A DNA stretch of 7,683 bases from CAYRIF01 sp964424205 (GTDB lineage: Bacteria > Bacteroidota > Bacteroidia > Cytophagales > Cyclobacteriaceae), in the NCBI GenBank assembly GCA_964424205.1, contig CAYRIF010000182.1, positions 1 through 7,683 on the forward strand, read 5' to 3'. Position 1 is the first letter of the stretch. The number at the start of each line of letters is the position of its first letter. The notes beneath the pieces were generated by a model that had not been told where the DNA came from, made no database searches, and worked only from the letters and a program-made list of their open reading frames with translations. Of this stretch, positions 1-6,086 are shown piece after piece. Both the position numbers and the translations under genes were made by a program.

Positions 1-616
1 CATGGGGCCAAATCACCCTATGATAATGGCATTAAATTTAGATTACACCATAGGCTCAATCCATTTTATAGATACCTTTTCAGATGGTACTCCTTGGGAA
101 ATCGATGGAAAGCATAGTCTTTTTCTTAAGGGGTTAAATGAAATTTTTGATGAGGATTTCAAAAAAGTAATCAAAAGATATTTCGAATTGACTAGGCAGA
201 TGGTTAGGGAAGATTGCCCGGATATCATTGGTCACTTAGATAAAATTAATATTCAAAACATTGATAACAAATTTTACAAAAGATACAGCAGCTGGTATCA
301 GATAGAAATTTTATATACCCTGGAAGAAATTGCCGCCTCTAATGCAATTGTGGAAGTTAATAGTAGAGGACTGTATACCAACAAGTCATTTTATACTTAT
401 CCAGACAACTGGGTGTTGAAAAACATTTGTGAAATGGGAATACCTATTACACTTAATTCAGATTGCCATCACCCAGAAGAGATTACTAAAGGATTTGAAA
501 AAGTAGCGTACATGTTACAAGAAATTGGTTTTAAACATTTGATGACCTACTTGGACAATAAATGGATTCCAGTTGCATTTGATACCCATGGTTTGAAAAT
601 TTTTGAATATGGTTGA
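1..616 (+). CDS. PHP-domain phosphatase, histidinol-phosphatase (HisJ/HisK) type, 5'-truncated by window edge
   Basis: Family role: histidinol-phosphatases of the PHP superfamily hydrolyse L-histidinol phosphate to histidinol in the cytoplasm, using a trinuclear metal site. The visible 204 residues (counted from the ATG at base 2) are the C-terminal three quarters of such an enzyme. Seen motifs: TIGSIHF (His21), DIIGHLDK (His78, Asp80), VEVNSRG (Glu118) and LNSDCHHP (Asp154, His156), which match PHP metal-ligand positions. Full-length relatives are about 270-280 residues and begin with an HSH-type metal motif, so roughly 70-80 residues lie upstream of base 1. The ATG at base 2 is therefore probably internal. 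The TGA at 614-616 overlaps the next gene's ATG (609), suggesting translational coupling. The PHP family call is firm. The exact substrate is less certain, because no other histidine gene is visible and its coupled partner looks like an organophosphate transporter. Confidence 0.88.
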   Translation, partial: MGPNHPMIMALNLDYTIGSIHFIDTFSDGTPWEIDGKHSLFLKGLNEIFDEDFKKVIKRYFELTRQMVREDCPDIIGHLDKINIQNIDNKFYKRYSSWYQIEILYTLEEIAASNAIVEVNSRGLYTNKSFYTYPDNWVLKNICEMGIPITLNSDCHHPEEITKGFEKVAYMLQEIGFKHLMTYLDNKWIPVAFDTHGLKIFEYG

Positions 617-1964
617 TATTAAAACGCACCTTAAAAAATCAAATGGTATCGTATTCTCCGTTTATGCTATTATTGCTTCTTTTTCCACTTATTCATGCAT
701 GTACGCATTTCGCAAGCCATTTGCGGTGGCCACTTTTGATGGGCTAAATTTTGCAGGCGTAGATTATAAAGTGTGGTTAATCATAGCCCAAGTACTTGGT
801 TATACTCTATCTAAATTTACTGGTATAAAAATTGTGTCGGAACTAGAGGAAAAAAATAGAGCTGGTGCGTTATTATTGCTAATTACCTTTGCCGGAATAT
901 CATTGCTCTTTTTTGCAATCACTCCAGCTCCATACAATATCATCTTTTTATTTATCAATGGGTTGCCCTTGGGGATGGTATGGGGGATTGTTTTTAGCTA
1001 TTTAGAAGGAAGAAGGTTTACTGAAGTTTTAGGTGCTGGTCTATCGGTAAGTTTTATTTTTTCTTCTGGATTTGTTAAATCCATTGGGAAATATTTAATA
1101 CTCAGCTGGGGTGTCTCTGAATTTTGGATGCCATTTCTCACAAGTGTCATCTTTATTGTTCCACTATTCATCTCAGTTTGGCTTTTAAACAAAATACCGC
1201 CTCCGAGCAAGGAAGATGAACGGCTACGCACCAAAAGAGAACCCATGGATAAGGTCAACAGGTCAAAATTTATGAAAGAATTCTCTTTAGGTTTAGCCTT
1301 TCTGATTATTGCCTATATGTTCCTGACCGCTTTTCGTGACTTCAGAGATAATTTTGCAGCTGAAATTTGGCAGGCACTAGGCTATGGAGGTTCGGCGGAA
1401 ATATTTACAGTGACAGAAATCCCCATTGCCTTTGGTATATTAGTAGTTATAGGAAGCTTATTTTTGATTAAAGACAATAAGAAGGCATTAATAATAAATC
1501 ACATTATCATTCTAATAGGAATTGCGATGGTAGGCATTAGTACTTTTTCCTTTGAAAGCGGTTGGATTGACGCTCCTCTATGGATGATATTAGTAGGTTT
1601 CGGGCTATACCTAGGGTACGTTCCTTTTAATAGTGTATTATTTGAAAGATTAATTGCCACCTTCAGGTGTACAGGGAATGTAGGCTTTGTTATTTATTTG
1701 GCAGATTCATTTGGCTATTTAGGAAGTGTGGGTGTGCTCCTTTATAAAGAATTTGGCTATACAGAAATCTCATGGTTGCATTTCTTTATTACCACTGCAT
1801 ATATGTTAAGTATTATTGGCAGTCTATTAATAATAGCCTCACTTATTTACTTTTATTACAAGTACAGAAAACATGATGAAATCCTTGAAAAGAAGAAAAT
1901 CCCCAAACAGGTAGTTAATTCAATTTTGGATCAGGACACTTCTCATATCATAGTCCCAAACTAA
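609..1964 (+). CDS. DUF5690-type 12-TM MFS-like transporter, possibly organophosphate/phosphonate antiporter
   Basis: This is a 451-residue polytopic inner-membrane protein with about 12 hydrophobic segments: six between roughly residues 12 and 190, a charged cytoplasmic loop at 193-218, and six more up to about 414. That is the standard MFS 6+6 layout. I recognise it as the Bacteroidota DUF5690 family, which has no assigned substrate. By eye, helix 1 carries YAFRKPF (Arg35-Lys36), resembling the YYLVRKNF region around Arg45 of GlpT. The start of helix 7 carries FLTAFRDFRDNF (Arg243, Arg246), resembling the region around GlpT Arg269. In GlpT these two arginines bind phosphate. Transport of a phosphorylated or phosphonate compound is therefore a reasonable inference. 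I chose the ATG at 609. A TTG at 603 in the same frame would add two residues, but ATG is preferred. The 8-base overlap with the upstream phosphatase gene suggests coupled translation. The 3' end overlaps the opposing gene by 17 bp. Confidence 0.85.
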   Translation: MVDIKTHLKKSNGIVFSVYAIIASFSTYSCMYAFRKPFAVATFDGLNFAGVDYKVWLIIAQVLGYTLSKFTGIKIVSELEEKNRAGALLLLITFAGISLLFFAITPAPYNIIFLFINGLPLGMVWGIVFSYLEGRRFTEVLGAGLSVSFIFSSGFVKSIGKYLILSWGVSEFWMPFLTSVIFIVPLFISVWLLNKIPPPSKEDERLRTKREPMDKVNRSKFMKEFSLGLAFLIIAYMFLTAFRDFRDNFAAEIWQALGYGGSAEIFTVTEIPIAFGILVVIGSLFLIKDNKKALIINHIIILIGIAMVGISTFSFESGWIDAPLWMILVGFGLYLGYVPFNSVLFERLIATFRCTGNVGFVIYLADSFGYLGSVGVLLYKEFGYTEISWLHFFITTAYMLSIIGSLLIIASLIYFYYKYRKHDEILEKKKIPKQVVNSILDQDTSHIIVPN

Positions 1965-2601
1965 CCATTTCTTCATTATATAGTTGATTAAAGTAGGTGA
2001 TAAGTGAAATTCTATTGGCCATATTATTCAAGTTAATTCTATTCTCCCCCATAAAAATCGCTATTTCATTCTCCCATTTTTTTTCAATCACTGGAAATAT
2101 TCTCGTTTCAAATTTGTGCATTGAAACAACCTTGTTATTGTATTTTACAAAATATTTAAAGTTTTCCCGCTGCCACTCTAAGTCAATGTTACTATTTCGA
2201 GGATGCAGATGCTCTCCTGCTGTACTCATTAAATATTTCTTCACTTTCCTTAACACAGAAATTCTTCCCTCCACAACCACTTCAAAAATTTCTAACCCTT
2301 TATTATTATGTGTGTATTCATTCTGATTTACTATAAATTTTCTATTCACATTCATTCCTTTGTCATAAAACCGAAATGAAGCAACATTGTGTACTGTAAA
2401 CGTTTTTATCGTCTCTTTTTCTTTGACCAATACCAATCCCAGCACCTGGTCAAAGGCTATGTGACCTACCAAAACCTGTTGGTCTTGCAAAACTAATACC
2501 CCTGAATGCCAATCATCATTGTATTTTCCATAGGATACATTTTGTATCATAAGCAAAATAAGAACGAATACGGTATATTTTAATTTGGTAAGTATTTCCA
2601 T
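1948..2601 (-). CDS. Exported protein of unknown function, 217 aa
   Basis: I do not recognise a named family. The first 25 or so residues form a signal peptide: Lys-containing n-region, a hydrophobic core (TVFVLILLMIQNV), then SYG with likely cleavage before KYNDDW. The mature part is a soluble protein of about 190 residues. Its first half has alternating short strands (SGVLVLQDQQVLVGHI, LGLVLVKE, TIKTFTVHNVASFRFYD) followed by an NVNRKF motif. This pattern occurs in many small uncharacterised secreted Bacteroidota proteins and suggests a beta-rich fold; that is an impression from memory, not a search. The second half is more charged and possibly helical. There are only two histidine/arginine-rich patches (AGEHLHPR) and no catalytic motif I can name. 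The gene lies downstream of the phosphatase-HAD pair on the same strand but behind an intrinsic terminator, so it probably has its own promoter; I could not find a convincing TAnnTTTG box in 2602-2672. Its stop overlaps the transporter gene's 3' end by 17 bp. Confidence 0.75.
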   Translation of the reverse strand: MEILTKLKYTVFVLILLMIQNVSYGKYNDDWHSGVLVLQDQQVLVGHIAFDQVLGLVLVKEKETIKTFTVHNVASFRFYDKGMNVNRKFIVNQNEYTHNNKGLEIFEVVVEGRISVLRKVKKYLMSTAGEHLHPRNSNIDLEWQRENFKYFVKYNNKVVSMHKFETRIFPVIEKKWENEIAIFMGENRINLNNMANRISLITYFNQLYNEEMVSLGL

Positions 2602-2721
2602 GATAAATCAATTATGTTAACTTTAATTTTACATAAAATTAACAATTAATTTACATAGAACAAACTAAAAAAGCACCTCCGCTTCTGAAGGTGCTCTACG
2701 GAGTTAACTACGCTCCACTAC
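2602..2721. other. Intergenic spacer carrying a terminator
   Basis: This 120-bp AT-rich spacer separates the HAD gene stop from the start of the exported-protein gene, both on the minus strand. It contains the hairpin terminator at 2666-2695. The 2602-2665 part should hold the promoter and leader of the exported-protein gene, but I see no clear Bacteroidota -7/-33 pair. A weak GGAG/CTCC inverted repeat at 2700-2716 lies between the HAD stop and the terminator. Confidence 0.6.
2666..2695 (-). terminator. Rho-independent terminator after the phosphatase-HAD operon
   Basis: Read on the minus strand, a perfect 7-bp stem (AGCACCT at 2672-2678 pairing with AGGTGCT at 2689-2695, 10-nt loop) is followed by a run of T (plus-strand A run at 2667-2672, the last A shared with the stem). 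It lies 27 bases past the HAD stop codon, the usual place for an intrinsic terminator. There is no T run on the plus-strand side, so it should act only on minus-strand transcripts. Confidence 0.85.
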
Positions 2722-3405
2722 TTAACTAACAATATGAAGAATTTCCGTCAGTTTTTCTATTAAATGTGTTGGCTTTTCTTTTTTCAATGTTTTTTTATCA
2801 TCCGCTCCAGTAGTTACCCCTATGACCAAACCACATCCTGCTTTCAAGCCCTCTTGGATATCGGATACCGTATCTCCTACCTTGACTACATTTTTTACTT
2901 TATTCACCTTGGTTTCAGCCATTGCTTTGAAAATCATATCAGGGTAAGGTCTTCCGTTCACCACTTCATCACTGGTTACACTGCAATCTATTAATTCGTC
3001 CTCTTGCCATTTTAGATTTTCCAAAATTACCTCCACCACTTTTCTACTAAATCCTGTATCTAGTGCAATTTTAATTCCCTTTTTCTTAAGCGCCCTAAAC
3101 GTTTCGGTTACCCCCTCCTTTTCTGCAACATTTTCCTTCACCTGATAAAAAGCAATCATTTCCTCCTGAAATCTCTCAAATATCTCATTAATAAATGCTT
3201 TGTCAATTGGTCTATCTCCAGCATATTTAAATTCTAAAAGTTGCTTAATGGCGGTGGGCTTTGCGAGTCCCATGACACTATTTGCAGCTTTCCTACTGAT
3301 TTCCATGCCATATGCCTTAAAGGCTATAATCAATGCTTCATGCACATCATCATTATCATAAACCGTAGTGCCTGCCATGTCGAATACTATTAGTTCTATT
3401 TTCAT
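2722..3405 (-). CDS. Phosphonatase-like HAD-family hydrolase (PhnX-like)
   Basis: A 227-residue cytoplasmic HAD hydrolase with no signal peptide. Phosphonatase proper (PhnX) splits phosphonoacetaldehyde into acetaldehyde and phosphate. Seen motifs: FDMAGTTV with the nucleophile Asp9 and Ala at +2 (Ala11), the phosphonatase hallmark where most HADs have Asp; MGLAK (Lys49) in the cap, placed like the MGLLK Schiff-base lysine of PhnX; LDTGFSRK (motif II, Thr117); GRPYPDM (Arg152, in place of the usual motif III Lys); and KVGDTVSDIQEG (Asp178, Asp182) binding Mg2+. All read as PhnX-like. The protein is about 40 residues shorter than classical PhnX, which fits the TIGR03351 'PhnX-like' clade proposed to act on phosphonates other than phosphonoacetaldehyde. 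The ATG (3403-3405) shares one base with the upstream phosphatase stop (TAATG), implying translational coupling. The exact substrate is inferred, not shown. Confidence 0.9.
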   Translation of the reverse strand: MKIELIVFDMAGTTVYDNDDVHEALIIAFKAYGMEISRKAANSVMGLAKPTAIKQLLEFKYAGDRPIDKAFINEIFERFQEEMIAFYQVKENVAEKEGVTETFRALKKKGIKIALDTGFSRKVVEVILENLKWQEDELIDCSVTSDEVVNGRPYPDMIFKAMAETKVNKVKNVVKVGDTVSDIQEGLKAGCGLVIGVTTGADDKKTLKKEKPTHLIEKLTEILHIVS

Positions 3406-4517
3406 TAATTTTCAACTATTAGATTTTTATTGAACATTTCCTTTACCACCTCACCTATTTTTCTATCGTTTTTATACACTATTCCTAAAAAAGCAGCGGC
3501 CGTTTTTGCCACTTGATTTTGATAATATTGCCCTTCTGTCCTTATCTCACCCAATGCCTCCGTATCTGGTCCAATGGCGGCAAGCCAAATCTCTCCTCCG
3601 CCACGAATTTTGATGCCATGACTTCTCCAGGTATCTTTTGGCACCGTGCCTCTGCCATGATCGGTGGTGATAATCATGGTTGTTTTATCTTTGTATTCTT
3701 CCTCAGACTGAATATATTCCCATAGACCTTTAATATATTGATCCGTTTGATGTGCTGATTTTAGATACTCATCATACCTGCCATCATGTGCAAAATCATC
3801 CGTTTCTCCGTAGGCAATATATACCACTTTCGGTTTATTTTTCTTAATGTATTCCAGTGCATAATGGTGGGTAAAAACATCTAGTCTCACTCCACCCCAT
3901 GGACTCCGAATTTCTTTTTGTAGTTCATTCAGAAATTGCTCCCTTTCAGTTATATCATCTCCAACATACGGTTCAAATCCTGCATTAACGGGAACGCCAC
4001 TTCTTTTTTCGTTGATGATATAAGGGAAAACATCCCAAGAACCGAAAGCTGCAACTTTTCCTTTGTAAGCACCCCTGTTGAAAAACTCTAAAACAGTTGT
4101 ATTAGGATTGGGTATTTTTGCATTACTTTTTATTCGCTTATTATCTGCAAATCCACATAAAATCTCTGAATAACCCGGATAAGAAAACCACATATTATTA
4201 GTGCAATTCACTTTGTTATTGTGCTTTCTGTTTCCATATAACTGTCCTTCATGGGCTAATATATTCCAAAAAAAAGGCATCAAAGTCTCTCGTCTGTTTT
4301 GCATGTCATCTTTCCAAAATCTATTTTTTAAATCTTTGGGATTATGGACATATTTTTTATCATCAATGAGTGAAGAATCGGCACCACCGTAAAGCTCCTG
4401 CCATCTTAACCCATCCATGGTTACTATAAATATATTTTCTGTTTTCAGCTTTTGGCTTTTACCCTTAAAGGCTAAAAGGAGAAGAAATAATAAAATTATC
4501 TTTGTTAGTGTTTTCAT
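3405..4517 (-). CDS. Secreted alkaline-phosphatase-superfamily phosphohydrolase (NPP/phosphodiesterase-like)
   Basis: A 370-residue exported metallo-hydrolase. I place the start at the ATG at 4515-4517, which gives a clean signal peptide (MKTLTKI, Leu-rich core, cleavage near KGKSQ-K). The frame stays open to 4574, but that extension would translate through the terminator hairpin and bury the signal peptide. Alkaline-phosphatase-superfamily features seen: IVTMDG with metal ligand Asp35; WFSYPGYSEILCG, where Ser112 sits two residues before Pro as the catalytic Thr does in nucleotide pyrophosphatase/phosphodiesterases; YGETDDFAHDG (Asp240 or Asp241, His244); TTDHG (Asp286, His287); and SHG (His300). 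This is a complete two-metal site. Such enzymes hydrolyse phosphomonoesters, phosphodiesters or, in PhnA, phosphonoacetate. Public annotations of relatives vary between sulfatase-like and phosphoglyceromutase-like. Location suggests it trims a substrate in the periplasm before transport. It is coupled to the downstream HAD gene. Confidence 0.87.
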   Translation of the reverse strand: MKTLTKIILLFLLLLAFKGKSQKLKTENIFIVTMDGLRWQELYGGADSSLIDDKKYVHNPKDLKNRFWKDDMQNRRETLMPFFWNILAHEGQLYGNRKHNNKVNCTNNMWFSYPGYSEILCGFADNKRIKSNAKIPNPNTTVLEFFNRGAYKGKVAAFGSWDVFPYIINEKRSGVPVNAGFEPYVGDDITEREQFLNELQKEIRSPWGGVRLDVFTHHYALEYIKKNKPKVVYIAYGETDDFAHDGRYDEYLKSAHQTDQYIKGLWEYIQSEEEYKDKTTMIITTDHGRGTVPKDTWRSHGIKIRGGGEIWLAAIGPDTEALGEIRTEGQYYQNQVAKTAAAFLGIVYKNDRKIGEVVKEMFNKNLIVEN

Positions 4518-4540
4518 ATTCAAATTAAATTTGCGGTTAG

Positions 4541-4572
4541 AAAAAGGAAAGAGAAAGTAATTTTCTCTTTCC
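4541..4572 (-). terminator. Hairpin with U-tract between susD-like and phosphatase genes (terminator or attenuator)
   Basis: A perfect 11-bp inverted repeat (GGAAAGAGAAA at 4546-4556 and its complement at 4562-4572, 5-nt loop) is followed on the minus strand by five T (plus-strand A run 4541-4545). It lies 56 bases past the SusD-like stop and 24 bases before the chosen phosphatase ATG. The stem has only four G-C pairs, so termination may be partial. That would let the SusC/SusD pair be expressed at a higher level than the enzymes behind it. Its position also argues against the longer phosphatase ORF that begins at 4574. Confidence 0.75.
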
Positions 4573-4627
4573 AAACCAAATTAATTGCTATAAACTCAAA
4601 ATATAGCACACTCAATTAAACAACAAT

Positions 4628-6061
4628 TTACTTTTCCCACCATACCTTGGTGTTAATATCATCTACTCCTTGTACTGCCACTGCAGCGTCATAGTTATCT
4701 TTATTCAGTGTTTGTTGTTCATCAGGATAGTGAAAACGAACAGGAACTTTGTTACCATTTACATTATCCGGACCAGGTACAATGAAAGTAGGTAGTCCAG
4801 TTCTCCTAAAATCATACCATGCTTCATACCCAACCAAAAAAGACCCCAACCATTTCTGTGTCATAATGGTTTCAAGATTATTATCATAGGCCACCCCCAC
4901 GCTTGTTAAATAATCCGCTGGCATGTCAACAGTCCAGTACTCGAATGACGCCTTCACACCATTCTCATAGTAGGTTTTTGCATCACCGGAAATCATTCCT
5001 TTTTGTGCGGCTTCCGCTAATATAAATTGTAACTCCGCATACTGCATGATTACTGCATCTACACTATTTGGCTCTTCAAACATGATTTTACCAAGTCGTG
5101 AAACATTGTTAGCTCCACCATTATAGGTCGTTGCATTATTTTCACTCAGCCCATTTGGCATACCTGCATAAAGTGCTGGGTCATCATCTGGGTTATCTGT
5201 TGGTCTAAACCATTTGAATAACCTTGGATCATTCCTATCCTTTAACACTTTTTCTATTGTTAAGCTTAAACGATGTTCATCAAATCCACCAACTCTACCC
5301 GCATTTGGAGGCCAGGTATTTGGTCTCTCGGCAAGAAATTTCATCAAAGCATTGTCATCATTGCTTTCAAAAATTGGTTGGTTATCAATGATGCTTTGAA
5401 GCTCTGCAGCGATGTCCCTTTTATTAGATATCCTCATCAAGGCTCTGATTTTCAGCGTATTTGCAAATTTCACCCATTTAGACATATCACCGTCATATAG
5501 CAAATCTCCCCCAATTGCCTTCCCATTTACTTGAATAATACTTGCCGCATTTGTAAGGTCAGCCAAAATACCATTATAAATATTCTCTTGTGTGTCATAA
5601 GTAGGCTTAAAAACACTTTCTGTTTTTCCTTTGGTAGCTTCAGAATAAGGTACATCCCCCCAGGTATCTGTGAGCACCATATACATCCATGATTTCATAA
5701 TCAGGGCTGTCGCTTCATAATTTGGGTTTTCTGTCTCTTTGGCTATCGCAAGGATATTGCTTATCTCTCTAAGCTTGCCATAAAAGTCATTCCACAATCC
5801 AGTGTTTGAACCCCATAAGTACATATCAAATCCAGTAAAATTGATTTTAGCTGTATGTTGCGCTACAATATCTCCACCATTGTAGGCTTCCTGAGATATT
5901 TTTGTTGCCGTTGTTTTAATCACTCCTGCCAATAGCAAGTCTGCTGAAACTGACTCAGGTCTATTTGGATTTTTATTTATCTCCTCAAATTGATCGGTAC
6001 AGCCCAGTGTCATAAAAAGTACTGCCATTCCTATGTAAATAATTTTATTTATCTTTTTCAT
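4628..6061 (-). CDS. SusD/RagB-family nutrient-binding outer-membrane lipoprotein (SusD-like_2 type)
   Basis: A 477-residue surface lipoprotein that caps a SusC-type transporter and captures its ligand. The N-terminus is a lipoprotein signal: MKKINK, a hydrophobic stretch, and the lipobox TLGC with Cys21 as the lipidated residue, followed by a polar linker. Seen family features: LLLAGVIKTT near 42-51; DFYGKLREISNIL (92-104); an IMKSWMYMVLTDTWGDVPY segment (121-139), the most recognisable SusD signature; GDMSKWVKFANTLKIRALMR (191-210); and FLVGYEAWYDFRRTGLP (408-424) near the C-terminus. The pattern fits the PF12771 (SusD-like_2) branch rather than classical starch SusD, and the length is normal. 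It lies 25 bp downstream of the SusC gene and is certainly co-transcribed with it. Its ligand cannot be read from sequence. The downstream phosphohydrolase and phosphonatase-like genes hint at a phosphorus-containing substrate. Confidence 0.95.
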   Translation of the reverse strand: MKKINKIIYIGMAVLFMTLGCTDQFEEINKNPNRPESVSADLLLAGVIKTTATKISQEAYNGGDIVAQHTAKINFTGFDMYLWGSNTGLWNDFYGKLREISNILAIAKETENPNYEATALIMKSWMYMVLTDTWGDVPYSEATKGKTESVFKPTYDTQENIYNGILADLTNAASIIQVNGKAIGGDLLYDGDMSKWVKFANTLKIRALMRISNKRDIAAELQSIIDNQPIFESNDDNALMKFLAERPNTWPPNAGRVGGFDEHRLSLTIEKVLKDRNDPRLFKWFRPTDNPDDDPALYAGMPNGLSENNATTYNGGANNVSRLGKIMFEEPNSVDAVIMQYAELQFILAEAAQKGMISGDAKTYYENGVKASFEYWTVDMPADYLTSVGVAYDNNLETIMTQKWLGSFLVGYEAWYDFRRTGLPTFIVPGPDNVNGNKVPVRFHYPDEQQTLNKDNYDAAVAVQGVDDINTKVWWEK

Positions 6062-6086
6062 GATTATTAATGCTTAATAATAATTG
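6062..6086 (-). other. Short susC-susD spacer
   Basis: This 25-bp, almost entirely A/T stretch separates the SusC stop (6087-6089) from the SusD-like ATG (6059-6061). It has no Shine-Dalgarno-like GGAGG sequence. An A/T-rich leader is typical for highly translated Bacteroidota genes and here decides the start together with the lipoprotein signal. There is no terminator or promoter signal, so the two genes form one transcription unit. Confidence 0.6.

Noticed and set aside
1997..2326. 109-codon plus-strand ORF opposite the exported-protein gene
   Set aside because: It is antisense to a gene with a clear signal peptide; its hydrophobic composition reflects the complementary strand, and no motif or start signal supports it.
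2700..2716. GGAG/CTCC inverted repeat next to the terminator
   Set aside because: The stem is only 4 bp with a 9-nt loop and no T run, within chance expectation.
4518..4574. 19-residue N-terminal extension of the phosphatase ORF
   Set aside because: It would translate across a terminator hairpin and place charged residues before a normal signal peptide; the ATG at 4517 is better.
4597..4626. Promoter-like TATATTTTG with an upstream TTG at 18-nt spacing on the minus strand between the SusD-like and phosphatase genes
   Set aside because: The -7 box is one base off the Bacteroidota TAnnTTTG consensus, the region is so AT-rich that such matches arise by chance, and transcription from it would run straight into the hairpin at 4541-4572.
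5214..5500. Plus-strand ORFs of 61 and 75 codons inside the SusD-like gene
   Set aside because: They are shadows of a well-supported coding frame on the minus strand.
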